Source: Burkholderiales bacterium (GTDB taxonomy: Bacteria > Pseudomonadota > Gammaproteobacteria > Burkholderiales > Burkholderiaceae_E). From it: a stretch of DNA of 64,000 bases. The notes beneath the pieces were generated by a model that was not told the origin of the DNA, did no database searches, and was given only the letters and a program-made list of their open reading frames with translations. This document shows positions 53,561-63,960 of this stretch, piece after piece. The stretch is from assembly GCA_003577305.1 (NCBI GenBank), contig QEVL01000012.1, positions 1-64,000 of the forward strand, written 5' to 3'. Each line of letters starts with the position of its first letter. Within the stretch, counting starts at the first letter, position 1. The translations under genes were made by a program, and so were the position numbers.

Positions 53561-53590
53561 TTGACGGGGCTTCGCTGATTCCGCTACAAT
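53561..53590 (+). promoter_or_regulatory. Promoter of rplM-rpsI
   Basis: TTGACG (53561-53566), 18-base spacer, TACAAT (53585-53590). It lies 37 bases before the rplM ATG, close to consensus as expected for a ribosomal protein operon. No L13 autoregulatory leader could be identified by eye in the short leader. Confidence 0.75.
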
Positions 53591-53627
53591 CAAAGGCTTT
53601 CCGCGCTCCCCTCCCCAAGAGAGAGTC

Positions 53628-54056
53628 ATGAAGACGTTTTCCGCCAAGCCGCACGAGGTGCAGCGCGACTGGTTCGTGGTCGACGCCAGCGACAAGGTGC
53701 TCGGTCGACTGGCCGCCGAGATCGCCTTGCGCCTGCGGGGCAAGCACAAGCCCGAATTCACGCCGCACGTCGACACCGGCGACTTCATCGTCGTGGTCAA
53801 CGCCGCGAAGATGCGCGTCACCGGCAACAAGGCCGAAGGCAAGAAGTACTACCGTCACAGCGGCTACCCTGGCGGCATTACCGAAACCACCTTCGGCAAG
53901 ATGCAGGCGCGGTTTCCCGGCCGCGCGCTCGAGAAAGCGGTCAAGGGCATGCTGCCCAAGGGGCCGCTCGGCTACGCGATGATCAAGAAACTGAAGGTGT
54001 ATGCCGAGGGCACGCACCCGCATTCGGCGCAGCAGCCGAAGGCCCTGGAGGTCTGA
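53628..54056 (+). CDS. rplM: 50S ribosomal protein L13
   Basis: A 142-residue L13: [48 protein letters not shown], and [29 protein letters not shown]. Full length, five bases before rpsI, with an AGAGAG ribosome site. Part of the large ribosomal subunit. Confidence 0.98.
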   Translation: MKTFSAKPHEVQRDWFVVDASDKVLGRLAAEIALRLRGKHKPEFTPHVDTGDFIVVVNAAKMRVTGNKAEGKKYYRHSGYPGGITETTFGKMQARFPGRALEKAVKGMLPKGPLGYAMIKKLKVYAEGTHPHSAQQPKALEV

Positions 54057-54060
54057 CGCG

Positions 54061-54453
54061 ATGATCGGCGACTACAACTACGGCACCGGCCGGCGCAAGA
54101 CCTCGGTCGCGCGGGTGTTCCTCAAGCGCGGTACCGGCAAGTTCGTCGTCAACGGCAAGCCGCTCGACGACTACTTCGCCCGCGAAACCGGCCGCATGGT
54201 CGTGCGCCAGCCGCTCGAGCTCACCGACAACATCCGCAGCTTCGACATCATGGTCAACGTCGCCGGTGGCGGCGAGTCGGGGCAGGCGGGCGCGGTGCGC
54301 CACGGCGTCACCCGCGCGCTGATCGACTACGACGCGACGCTCAAGCCCGTGCTCTCCGATGCGGGGCTGGTCACGCGCGATGCGCGCGAGGTCGAGCGCA
54401 AGAAAGTCGGCTTCCACAAGGCGCGACGCCGCAAGCAGTTCTCGAAGCGCTGA
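54061..54453 (+). CDS. rpsI: 30S ribosomal protein S9
   Basis: A 130-residue S9: [43 protein letters not shown], and the universal C-terminal tail [11 protein letters not shown] that contacts P-site tRNA. It directly follows rplM, the conserved bacterial pair. Confidence 0.98.
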   Translation: MIGDYNYGTGRRKTSVARVFLKRGTGKFVVNGKPLDDYFARETGRMVVRQPLELTDNIRSFDIMVNVAGGGESGQAGAVRHGVTRALIDYDATLKPVLSDAGLVTRDAREVERKKVGFHKARRRKQFSKR

Positions 54454-54473
54454 TCCGCGCGGGTTCCGCGCGC

Positions 54474-55535
54474 ATGATCAAGGTCGGAATCGTCGGCGGC
54501 ACCGGTTACACCGGGGTCGAGTTGCTGCGGTTGCTGGCGCAGCATCCACGGGCCGAACTGGTCGCGATCACGTCGCGCAAGGAGGCCGGCATGCCGGTGG
54601 CCGAGATGTTCCCGTCGCTGCGCGGGCGCGTGTCGCTGGCTTTCTCCGATCCGGCCGAAGCGCCGCTCAGCCGTTGCGACGTGGTGTTCTTCGCCACCCC
54701 GCACGGCGTGGCGATGGCGCAGGCGCGCGAACTGCTCGCCGCCGGCGTCAGGGTGATCGATCTTGCGGCCGACTTCCGGCTGAAAGACACGGCCGAGTTC
54801 GAGCGCTGGTACAGGATGCCGCACGCGTGCCCGGAAATCCTCGCCGAGGCGGTATACGGATTGCCCGAGGTGAACCGCGACGCGATCCGCAACGCGCGGG
54901 TGATCGGGCTGCCGGGCTGCTACCCCACGTCGGTGCAACTGGGCTTCCTGCCGGTACTCGACCCGGCGGCGGTGGCCGCCGCCGGCGGCGACCTGGTCGA
55001 ACGCGACAGCCTGATTGCCGACTGCAAGTCCGGCGCCTCGGGTGCGGGCCGCAAGGCCGAGGTGCACACCTTGCTGGCCGAGGCGGGCGACAACTTCAAG
55101 GCCTATTCGGTGAGCGGGCATCGGCACCTTCCCGAGATCCGCCAGGGGCTGGAGGCGATCGCCGGCAAGCCGGTGCACCTCGTGTTCACGCCGCACCTGG
55201 TGCCGATGGTGCGCGGCATCTTCTCGACCCTGTACGCACGGCTCACGCCGGCCGGGCGCGGCATCGACCTGCAGGCGCTCTACGAGAAGCGTTTCGTCGG
55301 CGAACCGTTCGTCGACGTGATGCCTGCCGGCTCGATGCCGGAGACACGCTCGGTGCGCGCCTCGAATACGGTGCGCATCGCGGTGCATCGCCCGCCCGAC
55401 AGCAACCTGCTGATGGTGCTGGTGGTCGAGGACAACCTGGTCAAGGGTGCTTCCGGCCAGGGCGTGCAGGCGATGAACCTCATGTTCGGGCTGCCGGAAG
55501 GTACCGGTCTCGACCAGGTGCCGGTGCTACCCTGA
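54474..55535 (+). CDS. argC: N-acetyl-gamma-glutamyl-phosphate reductase
   Basis: A 353-residue type 1 Arg[18 protein letters not shown] (NADP-binding), the active-site Cys in [24 protein letters not shown] and HLVPMVRGI. Third step of arginine synthesis, reducing N-acetylglutamyl phosphate to the semialdehyde. 20 bases after rpsI and likely co-transcribed. Confidence 0.96.
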   Translation: MIKVGIVGGTGYTGVELLRLLAQHPRAELVAITSRKEAGMPVAEMFPSLRGRVSLAFSDPAEAPLSRCDVVFFATPHGVAMAQARELLAAGVRVIDLAADFRLKDTAEFERWYRMPHACPEILAEAVYGLPEVNRDAIRNARVIGLPGCYPTSVQLGFLPVLDPAAVAAAGGDLVERDSLIADCKSGASGAGRKAEVHTLLAEAGDNFKAYSVSGHRHLPEIRQGLEAIAGKPVHLVFTPHLVPMVRGIFSTLYARLTPAGRGIDLQALYEKRFVGEPFVDVMPAGSMPETRSVRASNTVRIAVHRPPDSNLLMVLVVEDNLVKGASGQGVQAMNLMFGLPEGTGLDQVPVLP

Positions 55536-55601
55536 AATCCCCGCGCCTGCGGGCCGCCGTGGCCGCGCTGCCGGGGTTCTCGTGCCAGCGCCTCGCCCGC
55601 A

Positions 55602-56339
55602 ATGAAGAACAGATTGCTCGTGCGCCGCCGCTCGGTGAGCGCCGCCAGAATGACCGTTCGGAGACACGTGCCGTGGCCGGTGCGGCTCGCGTCGCTCGCT
55701 CTCGCGGCGGCCGTCGGCGCTGCGGGCGGCATGTGGCTGTGGCGCGCGGCGTTCGACGATGCCGCGATCGAGCGTGACCGGGCCGATGCCGAGTTGGCCA
55801 GCCTGCGCGAGCAGCTCGCCGACGAGCGCGCCGAGCGGATGCGTCTGGCCGACGCGCTTCCGGGCGACAGCCGCCTGCGCATCGACCAGGTTGCCGCGCA
55901 GCACCGCGAGCAGCAGCTGCGCGCGCTGGAAGCCGAGAATGCCGAACTGAAGGCCGACCTCGCCTATCTGGAAAGCCTGCTGCCGGCTGCCGATGCGCAG
56001 GGCCCGGTGGCCATTCGTCGGTTCGAGGTCGAACCCGATGCCGGCGAGCCAAACCGGATGCGCTATCGTGCTCTCCTGGTGCAGGCGGGCCGCGCCGAGC
56101 GGCTGTTCACCGGATCGTTGCAGTTGCTGGTGACCACCGTGAGCGATGGGCGCACCCGGATCCTGAGGTTGCCCGACGATGGGCCCGCCGATGCGCGCGA
56201 GCGCATGAAGCTGTCCTTCCGGCGCCTGCTGCGCGTCGAAGGACACTTCAGGGTGCCGGAGGGTGCGGTGCCGAAGTCGGTGCAGATGCGCGTGCTCGAA
56301 CGGGGCGTGCTGCGCGCCGAACAAAGCGCCACTCTCTGA
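55602..56339 (+). CDS. DUF6776-like membrane-anchored coiled-coil protein
   Basis: A 245-residue protein: one N-terminal transmembrane helix (about 27-48, PVRLASLALAAAVGAAGGMWLW), a coiled coil (about 55-125, rich in Ala/Glu/Leu/Arg heptads), and a C-terminal beta-rich domain (FEVEPDAGEPNRMRYRALLVQAGRAERLFTG.., about 138-235). The product is conserved by position between argC and a bactofilin gene in Burkholderiales. Function unknown; the neighbour suggests a cell-envelope or cytoskeleton role. Confidence 0.82.
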   Translation: MKNRLLVRRRSVSAARMTVRRHVPWPVRLASLALAAAVGAAGGMWLWRAAFDDAAIERDRADAELASLREQLADERAERMRLADALPGDSRLRIDQVAAQHREQQLRALEAENAELKADLAYLESLLPAADAQGPVAIRRFEVEPDAGEPNRMRYRALLVQAGRAERLFTGSLQLLVTTVSDGRTRILRLPDDGPADARERMKLSFRRLLRVEGHFRVPEGAVPKSVQMRVLERGVLRAEQSATL

Positions 56340-56352
56340 GCGAGGAGTCGCG

Positions 56353-56748
56353 ATGTTCGGCAGGAAGAAGCCCGGTGCCAGCACGATCGATTGCCTGATC
56401 GGTGCCGGTACCGCGATCCGCGGCGACGTCCGCTTCAAGGGCGGGCTGCGCATCGACGGAGAGGTGTGCGGCAACGTGATCGCCGAGGAGGGCGAGCCGA
56501 GCATGCTCGTGCTCTCTGAGCATGCACGCATAGAAGGGCAGGTGCGCGCCGCCCATCTCGTGGTGAACGGCACGATCGTGGGTCCGGTGCAGGCCGACGA
56601 ACTGCTCGAACTGCAGCCGAAGGCGCAGGTGAGCGGCGAGATCCGCTATCGGGCGCTCGAGATGCATCACGGGGCGATCCTCGACGGGGCGCTCGCGCAC
56701 CTCGGGCAGGACCGCCTGCGCCCGGAGCCGGCGGGCAGCAACGAGTAG
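56353..56748 (+). CDS. Bactofilin (polymer-forming cytoskeletal protein)
   Basis: A 131-residue bactofilin: short N-terminal tail, then DUF583 beta-helix repeats (TAIRGDVRFKGGLRIDGEVCGNVI, IEGQVRAAHLVVNGTIVGPV, AQVSGEIRYRALEMHHGAILDG). It assembles into membrane-associated filaments that organise envelope enzymes. Fourteen bases after the upstream gene, same operon. Confidence 0.93.
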   Translation: MFGRKKPGASTIDCLIGAGTAIRGDVRFKGGLRIDGEVCGNVIAEEGEPSMLVLSEHARIEGQVRAAHLVVNGTIVGPVQADELLELQPKAQVSGEIRYRALEMHHGAILDGALAHLGQDRLRPEPAGSNE

Positions 56749-56871
56749 GCGCTGTGGTTCGTGGTGCGCGCAGGCGTGCCGGCCACGGTGCGGGATTCGC
56801 CCCAGATTTGCCCCGACACTGGCGCGGTCTTTGGCGGCATCCTAGAATGCAAGGTCATTTGGAGGTTATCG

Positions 56872-57219
56872 ATGAGTGCTGTCGCCGAAATGCCCGCACC
56901 GCTGCTGTTCACCGAAAGCGCGGCCGCGAAGGTCAAGGAACTGATCGACGAAGAGGGCAACCCGGCCCTGAAGCTGCGCGTGTTCGTGCAGGGCGGAGGC
57001 TGTTCGGGCTTCCAGTACGGTTTCACCTTCGACGAGGAAACGAACGAAGACGACACCGTGATGGAAAAGGACGGCGTCACGCTGCTGATCGACGCAATGA
57101 GTTTCCAGTACCTGGTGGGTGCCGAAATCGACTACAAGGAAGACCTGCAGGGCGCACAGTTCGTGATCAAGAACCCGAACGCCAGCAGCACCTGCGGTTG
57201 CGGCTCGTCCTTCTCCTGA
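56872..57219 (+). CDS. erpA: Iron-sulfur cluster insertion protein ErpA
   Basis: A 115-residue A-type carrier: [19 protein letters not shown], then the three cluster-binding Cys in [12 protein letters not shown] and [10 protein letters not shown]. The ATG at 56872 has GGAGG upstream. It delivers 4Fe-4S clusters to apo-enzymes. A TAGAAT box about 25 bases upstream may be its -10, with no clear -35. Confidence 0.95.
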   Translation: MSAVAEMPAPLLFTESAAAKVKELIDEEGNPALKLRVFVQGGGCSGFQYGFTFDEETNEDDTVMEKDGVTLLIDAMSFQYLVGAEIDYKEDLQGAQFVIKNPNASSTCGCGSSFS

Positions 57220-57228
57220 TCGGAGCGG

Positions 57229-58359
57229 TCAGAGCCTCCCGCCCCCCTGGTTTCGTGGCCGCGGCTCGCCGAGCAGGCCGAGCACCCGCGGCCCCCGTGC
57301 ACCGGTCACCGACGCGAGGTTGCCGGCCTTGCGGTCGACGCGCCTCGACGCGAGCCAGGCGAACGCGGCCGCTTCCACCGCCCGCGGATCGACTCCGAGC
57401 GCCTGCGTCGTAGTCACCTGAGCCGGGGCCGCATTCGCGGCGAGTCGCTCCATCAGGAAGCCGTTGCGTACGCCGCCGCCGCAGACGAACACCCGTTCGG
57501 CGCCTGATTCCCGGCAGGCTCGCCCGACCGTGACCGCAGTGAGTTCGACCAGCGTGGTCTGCACGTTGCGCGGCTCGTACCCGCTCGTCAATGAGCGCTC
57601 GATCCAGCCTGCGTCGAACAGGTCGCGGCCCGTGCTCTTTGGCGGAGCCATCGCGAAGTAGGGCTCGGTCAGCCACGCGGCGAGCAGTGCGGCATCGACT
57701 GTTCCGCCGCGCGCCCATTCGCCGTCGCGGTCGAAGTCGGCGCCGGTGTGGCGGCGGCACCAGCCGTCGAGCAGCGTGTTGGCCGGGCCGGTGTCGTAGC
57801 CGCTGACCGGCTCGGGCGAGCCGAGCGGCGGGAGCACGCTGATGTTCGCGATGCCCCCGAGATTGACCACGGCCCTGCGTTCGGCGGCGTCGCGGAACGC
57901 CTCGGCGTGAAAGGCCGGCGCCAGCGGCGCACCCTGGCCTCCTGCCGCGATGTCGGCGGACCGCAGGTCGCAGACCACCGCGATGCCGCATGCCTCGGCA
58001 AGCCGCGCCGGTTGCAGCAGCTGGATCGTGTAGCCGAGGTCCGGGCGGTGGCGCACCGTCTGCCCGTGCGCGCCGATCGCAGTGACCGAATCGGCCGGGC
58101 AGCCTGCGCTGGCCAGCAGGTCGGCGACGACGCCGGCGCAGAGGTCGGCGAGCGCGTTGCCCGCCAGCGCGGCGCGCGCCAGTTCGTCGGCGCCCGGCAC
58201 CTGCAGGGCTTCGAGTTCGTGGCGAAGGGAAGCGGGAATCGGACGGCTGACAAAGGCGCTGGTGCGCAACGCACCGGGCCGGTCGCCGCCGATCTCGACC
58301 AGTGCGCCGTCGACCGCGTCGATGCTGGTGCCCGACATCAGGCCGATGAAGCGGCGCAC
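57229..58359 (-). CDS. anmK: Anhydro-N-acetylmuramic acid kinase
   Basis: A 376-residue AnmK: MRRFIGLMSGTSIDAVDGALVEI (phosphate loop), GAHGQTVRHRP, NLGGIANISVLP, FDTGPAN-like YDTGPANTLLDGW and CGGGVRNGFLMERLA. It converts anhydroMurNAc to MurNAc-6-phosphate for murein recycling. It lies downstream of the M23 peptidase gene, 25 bases apart, consistent with a cell-wall operon. Confidence 0.95.
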   Translation of the reverse strand: MRRFIGLMSGTSIDAVDGALVEIGGDRPGALRTSAFVSRPIPASLRHELEALQVPGADELARAALAGNALADLCAGVVADLLASAGCPADSVTAIGAHGQTVRHRPDLGYTIQLLQPARLAEACGIAVVCDLRSADIAAGGQGAPLAPAFHAEAFRDAAERRAVVNLGGIANISVLPPLGSPEPVSGYDTGPANTLLDGWCRRHTGADFDRDGEWARGGTVDAALLAAWLTEPYFAMAPPKSTGRDLFDAGWIERSLTSGYEPRNVQTTLVELTAVTVGRACRESGAERVFVCGGGVRNGFLMERLAANAAPAQVTTTQALGVDPRAVEAAAFAWLASRRVDRKAGNLASVTGARGPRVLGLLGEPRPRNQGGGRL

Positions 58360-58384
58360 GGCGTTGGGCGCCCCGGAGCGGCGC

Positions 58385-59725
58385 CTACTCGAAGCTGGCG
58401 AGACGGACGACGCTGTCGGTCTGGGCCAGGCGAACGCGCAGGCCGGCGGTGCGTGCCACGAAGTGTGCGCGCTCGACCGCGTCGAGCGGAGCTGCCGGCG
58501 GCAGCACTACCGACAGCGGGTTGACGTGGTGGCCGTTCACCTTGAACTCGTAGTGCAGGTGCGGGCCGGTGGCCCAGCCGGTACTGCCGACGTAGCCGAT
58601 CACCGCCCCCTGCGCCACTCTCGCGCCCTTCGACAGCCCGTGGGCGAAGCCGCTCAGGTGCGCGTAGAGCGTCGAGATGCCGTTGCGGTGGCGGATCTCG
58701 ACGAGATTGCCGTAGCCGCGCTGCTGGCCGACAAACTCGATGATGCCGTCGCCCGAGCTGCGCACCTTGGTGCCGGTGGGAGCGGCGAAATCGACCCCCT
58801 TGTGCTCGCGGACGTAGTTGAGGATCGGATGCATGCGGGCGTTGGTGAAGCCCGAAGAGACGCGGCTGAATTCGACCGGGTGCTGAAGGAAGGCCTTGCG
58901 CAGGCTGCGGCCGTCGAAGGTGAAGTATTCGCCCTGCTCGGAACCCTCGCGGTCGAACCAGACCGCTTCGTGGCGTGTGCCGTTGATCGTGAATTCGAGC
59001 GCGAGGATGCGCCCGATCGTCGGCCGGTCGAGGCTGTCGGCTTCGCGGATCACTTCGTAGACCACGCGCAGCAGGTCGCCGCGGCGCAGGTCGCGGCTGA
59101 AGTCGACTTCGCCGTCGAGGATGTCGGCGATCCGGGTGGCGACCGCCTCGGGGATGCCGGCCCCGTCGATTGCCGCGAACAGCGAGGTACGGACTTCGGC
59201 AACCGCCACCTCGACCTGGCGCTCGAGCGCGATCGGCTCGTCGCTGGCGGCGAAGCCCCCGTCGGCCCGGCGGATGCTGACCCGGCCGGTGGGTTGCGCC
59301 GGTTCGTCCGACTCGCTGTCGAGACTGGCATAGCGGTACTGGAGCGACTGCACGCGCCCGGCTTCGTCGATGAGCGCATTGACGGTGCGCCCGGCCTGCA
59401 GCTGCATCAGCTTGCGTGCCTGGCGGTCGGCCGCGACGAACTTCTGGAACTCGATGTCGGTGGCGCCGAGCCGGTCGAGCAGCGAGGCCAGCGTGTCGCC
59501 GCGCCGGATGCGCTCGGAGCGGGCGTAGTGCTGCAGCGGCCCGCCAGCTTCCTCGGCCGGCTGCAGCGTGGCAGCGATCGCCACTTTCTCCACGATGGTC
59601 TGCACCGGGGGCAGTTCGACCTCGCGCAACGGCGCCGTGCCGAAAGCGGTGACCGCGACCAGGGTGAGCGTGACAGCGACCGCAGTCGCCACTTTCGGAA
59701 AACCGGGCAGGGCAGGCGGACTCAT
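58385..59725 (-). CDS. M23 family metallopeptidase (murein endopeptidase)
   Basis: A 446-residue peptidase: N-terminal signal anchor (about 8-30), a LysM/OapA-like region (RIRRGDTLASLLDRLGA, about 72-90), a Csd3-like middle domain, and a C-terminal M23 (LytM) domain with both zinc motifs intact (NYVREHKGVDFAAPTGTKV for H-x3-D, TGPHLHYEFKVNG for H-x-H). Probably a DD-endopeptidase opening murein cross-links. The start at 59725 places the signal anchor at the N-terminus; the longer open frame upstream is Arg-rich. Divergent from tyrS. Confidence 0.92.
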   Translation of the reverse strand: MSPPALPGFPKVATAVAVTLTLVAVTAFGTAPLREVELPPVQTIVEKVAIAATLQPAEEAGGPLQHYARSERIRRGDTLASLLDRLGATDIEFQKFVAADRQARKLMQLQAGRTVNALIDEAGRVQSLQYRYASLDSESDEPAQPTGRVSIRRADGGFAASDEPIALERQVEVAVAEVRTSLFAAIDGAGIPEAVATRIADILDGEVDFSRDLRRGDLLRVVYEVIREADSLDRPTIGRILALEFTINGTRHEAVWFDREGSEQGEYFTFDGRSLRKAFLQHPVEFSRVSSGFTNARMHPILNYVREHKGVDFAAPTGTKVRSSGDGIIEFVGQQRGYGNLVEIRHRNGISTLYAHLSGFAHGLSKGARVAQGAVIGYVGSTGWATGPHLHYEFKVNGHHVNPLSVVLPPAAPLDAVERAHFVARTAGLRVRLAQTDSVVRLASFE

Positions 59726-59901
59726 CGGGCTGACGGGTTCGTGCGATTCTCGGGTACGGCTGCGTCGCCGGGGCCGTACGAACCCTCGGCTAGAATCTGC
59801 CCCTTCGGCCCGGTGCCTGCGGTGGCGCCGGAGACGCCACCCGGCCGGTCGGGGGGACACCGGCCGATTCTACCGGATGATTCGAGGAAACCAGTCACGA
59901 A

Positions 59902-61212
59902 ATGACGATGAACGGCGCAAAAAATCCGATCGGGCCGGCTCCGGCGGCTCCGGCGGCCGGTCCGGTTCCGGTGTCCCCCGGGGGTGCGGCCTGGCCGGTG
60001 ACCGATCGGGCCCGGGAGGCGCTCGCCGTCAGTCTGCGCGGCTGCGACGAACTGCTGATCGAGTCCGAATGGCTGGCCAAGCTCGCCCGCAGCGAGGCCA
60101 CCGGCAGCCCGCTGCGCATCAAGCTGGGCCTCGATCCCACCGCTCCCGACCTGCACCTGGGGCACACGGTGGTGCTGAACAAGATGCGTCAGCTGCAGGA
60201 TCTCGGCCACCGGGTGATCTTCCTGATCGGCGACTTCACCGCGATGATCGGCGACCCGTCCGGGCGCAATACCACGCGCCCACCGCTCACCCGCGAGCAG
60301 ATCGAGCAGAACGCGCAGACCTATTTCGACCAGGCGAGCCTGGTGCTCGATCGCGAGCGCACCGAGATCCGCTACAACTCCGAGTGGTCCGATCCGCTGG
60401 GTGCCCGGGGAATGATCCAGCTTGCCGCCCGCTACACGCTCGCGCGGATGATGGAGCGCGACGACTTCACCCGGCGCTTCCGCGCGGGCCAGCCGATTTC
60501 GGTGCACGAACTGCTCTATCCGCTGATGCAGGGCTACGACTCGGTGGCGCTGAAGTCCGACATCGAACTGGGCGGCACCGACCAGAAGTTCAACCTGCTG
60601 GTGGGCCGCGAGCTTCAGCGCGAATACGGGCAGGAGCCGCAGTGCATCCTGACGATGCCGTTGCTCGAAGGGCTCGACGGCGTCGAGAAGATGTCGAAGT
60701 CGAAGAACAACTACGTCGGCATCACGGAGGCGCCCGGGGAGATGTTCGGCAAGCTGATGTCGATCTCCGACGAACTGATGTGGCGCTATTACGAGTTGCT
60801 GTCGTTCCGCTCGCTGGCCGAGATCGCGCAGCTGCGCGAGCAGTGCGCTGCCGGGCGCAATCCGCGCGACGCGAAGGTGATGCTGGCGCAGGAGATCGTC
60901 GAGCGCTTCCACTCGCGCGCCGCCGCCGAGGCGGCGCTCGCCGGATTCGAAGCGCGGTTTCGCCACGGCGCGCTGCCCGGGGAGATGCCCGAAGTGGTGC
61001 TGCGCGGGGCGCCGATGCCGATCGCGCAGCTGCTCAAGCAGGCGCAACTGGCGCCCTCGACCACCGAGGCCAACCGCAACATCGACCAGGGCGGCGTGCG
61101 CGTCGACGGCGAGCGCATCGCCGACAAGGCGCTGAAGCTGCCCGCGGGCACTTACGTCGTGCAGGTGGGCAAGCGCCGGTTCGCGCGGGTGAGGCTCGAG
61201 CCGGCGGCCTGA
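59902..61212 (+). CDS. tyrS: Tyrosyl-tRNA synthetase
   Basis: A 436-residue class I synthetase: [21 protein letters not shown] (HIGH), [16 protein letters not shown] (tyrosine binding) and [12 protein letters not shown] (KMSKS), plus a C-terminal S4 RNA-binding domain (about 370-436). An Ala/Pro/Gly-rich stretch of about 30 residues precedes the catalytic core. GAGGAAA precedes the ATG; a second ATG two codons later is also possible. Confidence 0.97.
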   Translation: MTMNGAKNPIGPAPAAPAAGPVPVSPGGAAWPVTDRAREALAVSLRGCDELLIESEWLAKLARSEATGSPLRIKLGLDPTAPDLHLGHTVVLNKMRQLQDLGHRVIFLIGDFTAMIGDPSGRNTTRPPLTREQIEQNAQTYFDQASLVLDRERTEIRYNSEWSDPLGARGMIQLAARYTLARMMERDDFTRRFRAGQPISVHELLYPLMQGYDSVALKSDIELGGTDQKFNLLVGRELQREYGQEPQCILTMPLLEGLDGVEKMSKSKNNYVGITEAPGEMFGKLMSISDELMWRYYELLSFRSLAEIAQLREQCAAGRNPRDAKVMLAQEIVERFHSRAAAEAALAGFEARFRHGALPGEMPEVVLRGAPMPIAQLLKQAQLAPSTTEANRNIDQGGVRVDGERIADKALKLPAGTYVVQVGKRRFARVRLEPAA

Positions 61213-61300
61213 TCGGGCGCCCCGGGGTGCCAGGAATCGCCGGCACGCGGTATGGTTCGGGTGCGGGCCGCACGACCGGGCGGCCAGGGAGAATCGAACG

Positions 61301-61933
61301 ATGAAGATCTTCAGTGAGTCCTTCGCAGACGGCCAGCCGATCCCGGCCGAATTCGCGTTCTGCCGAATCGATCCGAAGTCGCGCGTGACGCTGTCGTCGA
61401 ACCGCAATCCGCAGCTCTCGTGGTCGGGAGCGCCGGTGGGTACGCGCTCGTTCGCGATCGTCTGCCACGACCCCGACGTGCCCAGCCGCGGCGATGACGT
61501 GAACCAGGAAGGGCGCGAGATTCCGTCCACGCTGAAGCGCGTCGATTTCTTCCATTGGGTGCTGGTCGACCTGCCGGCGAGCCTCGATGCGATCGCCGCC
61601 GGCGAGTTTTCCGACAAGGTCACGCCCAAGGGCAAGATGGGACCGGCCACCCGCCACGGTGCGCGCCAGGGCATCAACGACTACACCGGCTGGTTCGCCG
61701 GTGACCACGACATGGCCGGCGACTATTACGGCTACGACGGCCCATGCCCGCCCTGGAACGATTCGATCGTGCATCGCTACCTCTTCACCGTCTACGCGCT
61801 CGACGTCGAGCACGTGCCGCTGATGGGCCGCTTCAGCGGCGCAGACGCGCGCAAGGTGATTGCGCACCACCGGCTCGGCGAGGCCTCGATCACCGGCACC
61901 TACACGCTGAATCCGCGGCTCGCGCCGGGATGA
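61301..61933 (+). CDS. YbhB/YbcL family PEBP-like protein
   Basis: A 210-residue phosphatidylethanolamine-binding-protein family member: [28 protein letters not shown] (the D-P-D-x-P ligand loop), [13 protein letters not shown] and [27 protein letters not shown]. The bacterial family is cytoplasmic and its biochemical role is unclear. A GGGAGAA ribosome site lies before the ATG. The stop overlaps the next start (ATGA). Confidence 0.93.
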   Translation: MKIFSESFADGQPIPAEFAFCRIDPKSRVTLSSNRNPQLSWSGAPVGTRSFAIVCHDPDVPSRGDDVNQEGREIPSTLKRVDFFHWVLVDLPASLDAIAAGEFSDKVTPKGKMGPATRHGARQGINDYTGWFAGDHDMAGDYYGYDGPCPPWNDSIVHRYLFTVYALDVEHVPLMGRFSGADARKVIAHHRLGEASITGTYTLNPRLAPG

Positions 61934-62673
61934 GCCCGAGCCTGCCGACCCCGGGGGCGCCGCCGCGCGGTCACACCGACCTGGTGCTGATCCGGCACGG
62001 CGTCACCGGCTGGAACCGCGAGCGGCGCTTCCAGGGGCAGACCGACATCGAACTCGACGAGGAAGGGCTGGCGCAGGCGGCGCTCACCGGCCGGCGACTG
62101 GCGGCATGGCAGGTCGACGCGGTCTACACGAGCGACCTGTCGCGGGCCCGGCAGACCGCCGAGCCGATCGCTGCCGTGCGCGGGCTGCCGGTGCGCATCG
62201 AGCCGCGCCTGCGCGAGCGGCACTACGGCAGCTTCGAGGGCCGCACCCACGAGGAGCTCGAACGACACCAGGCCGAAGCCTGGCGGCGCTGGCGGCAGCG
62301 CGAACCCGATTTCGTGCTGCCCGGCGGCGGGGAGTCGCTGCGCGCGTTTCACGCGCGCGTGGCCGCGGCACTGTCCGAACTGGCGCGAGCGCATCGCGGA
62401 CAGACCGTGGTCGCGGTCACGCATGGCGGCGTGCTCGACATCGTCTACCGGATCGCCACCGGCATGCCGCTGGAGGCACCGCGCGGCCACGACCTGCTCA
62501 ACGCCAGCCTGAACCGCATCCGCTGGGACGGCAGTGCGTTCAGCCTGGTCGCCTGGGCCGATGTCGCGCACCTCGCGGCTGCGCCGCAAGCGCCGCTCGA
62601 CGAGGTCGGGGCGCGGCGCCGACCCGATCCTTTAGAATCGCGGGTGCCGCGCGACACCGGCGCCACCAGGTGA
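61930..62673 (+). CDS. Histidine phosphatase family protein (GpmB/CobC-like)
   Basis: A 247-residue phosphoglycerate-mutase-superfamily protein: [29 protein letters not shown] (phosphohistidine RHG), [25 protein letters not shown] and [15 protein letters not shown] (second catalytic His). Likely a small-molecule phosphatase; the exact substrate is not predictable. The C-terminal 25 residues are Arg/Pro-rich and may be unstructured. Coupled by ATGA to the PEBP gene and five bases from glyA. Confidence 0.9.
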   Translation: MSPSLPTPGAPPRGHTDLVLIRHGVTGWNRERRFQGQTDIELDEEGLAQAALTGRRLAAWQVDAVYTSDLSRARQTAEPIAAVRGLPVRIEPRLRERHYGSFEGRTHEELERHQAEAWRRWRQREPDFVLPGGGESLRAFHARVAAALSELARAHRGQTVVAVTHGGVLDIVYRIATGMPLEAPRGHDLLNASLNRIRWDGSAFSLVAWADVAHLAAAPQAPLDEVGARRRPDPLESRVPRDTGATR

Positions 62674-62678
62674 CCTAC

Positions 62679-63923
62679 ATGTTCGACCGCAACCACGGCA
62701 TCTCGCTGACCGACCCCGAGCTCTGGAACGCGATCCGGCTGGAAAACCAGCGCCAGGAAGCCCACATCGAGCTGATCGCTTCCGAGAACTACGCCAGCCC
62801 GGCGGTGATGGCCGCGCAGGGCAGCCAGCTCACGAACAAGTACGCCGAAGGGTATCCGGGCAAGCGCTATTACGGCGGCTGCGAATACGTCGACGTGGCC
62901 GAGTCGCTGGCGATCGAGAGGCTCCGGCGGTTGTTCGGCGCCGACTGCGCCAACGTGCAGCCGCACTCGGGCGCACAGGCCAACGAAGCGGTGTTCCTCG
63001 CGTTCCTGGAGCCGGGCGACACCATCATGGGCATGAGCCTGGCCGAGGGCGGCCACCTCACCCACGGCATGGCGCTGAACATCTCGGGCAAATGGTTCAA
63101 CGTCGTCTCGTATGGCCTGAACGAGGCCGAGGAGATCGACTACGACGCGATGGAGCGCAAGGCGCACGAGCACAAGCCGAAGCTGATCATCGCCGGCGCT
63201 TCCGCGTACAGCCTGCGCATCGACTGGGAGCGCTTCGCGAGAGTGGCGAAGGACACCGGTGCGCTGCTGATGGTCGACATGGCGCACTATGCGGGGCTGA
63301 TCGCCGGCGGTGTGTATCCGAATCCGGTGCCGCACGCCGACGTGATCACGTCCACCACGCACAAGAGCATGCGTGGCCCGCGCGGCGGCTTCATCCTGAT
63401 GCCCGAGCGGCACGAGAAGGCGATCAACTCGGCGATCTTCCCCGGGCTGCAGGGCGGGCCGCTGATGCACGTGATCGCGGCCAAGGCGGTTGCTTTCCAC
63501 GAGGCACTGCAGCCGGCCTTCCGCGTCTACCAGCAGCAGGTGGTGGCCAATGCGCAGGTGCTCGCGCAGACGCTGATCGAGCGCGGCATGCGCATCGTCT
63601 CGGGCCGCACCGAATCGCACCTGATGCTGGTCGACCTGCGCGCCAAGAGAATCACCGGCAAGGAAGCCGAGCGGCTGCTCGGCGAAGCGCACATCACCTG
63701 CAACAAGAACGCGATTCCCAACGACCCGGAAAAACCGATGGTCACCAGCGGCATCCGGCTGGGCACGCCGGCGATGACCACCCGCGGGTTCGGCGACGAG
63801 GAAGCGCGCCTGGTCGGCCACCTGATCGCCGACATCCTCGACCATCCGGGCGATGCCGCGAAACTGGCGACGGTGCGCGAGAAGGTCGGGCAACTGACCG
63901 CGAAGTTCCCGGTCTACGGTTGA
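62679..63923 (+). CDS. glyA: Serine hydroxymethyltransferase
   Basis: A 414-residue PLP enzyme: [76 protein letters not shown], the PLP-binding Lys in [16 protein letters not shown], and [15 protein letters not shown]. Interconverts serine and glycine with tetrahydrofolate. Full length. Confidence 0.98.
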   Translation: MFDRNHGISLTDPELWNAIRLENQRQEAHIELIASENYASPAVMAAQGSQLTNKYAEGYPGKRYYGGCEYVDVAESLAIERLRRLFGADCANVQPHSGAQANEAVFLAFLEPGDTIMGMSLAEGGHLTHGMALNISGKWFNVVSYGLNEAEEIDYDAMERKAHEHKPKLIIAGASAYSLRIDWERFARVAKDTGALLMVDMAHYAGLIAGGVYPNPVPHADVITSTTHKSMRGPRGGFILMPERHEKAINSAIFPGLQGGPLMHVIAAKAVAFHEALQPAFRVYQQQVVANAQVLAQTLIERGMRIVSGRTESHLMLVDLRAKRITGKEAERLLGEAHITCNKNAIPNDPEKPMVTSGIRLGTPAMTTRGFGDEEARLVGHLIADILDHPGDAAKLATVREKVGQLTAKFPVYG

Positions 63924-63960
63924 TTGTCCGGGCGGCAGGCGCGCAGGTGCGCCCGCATGC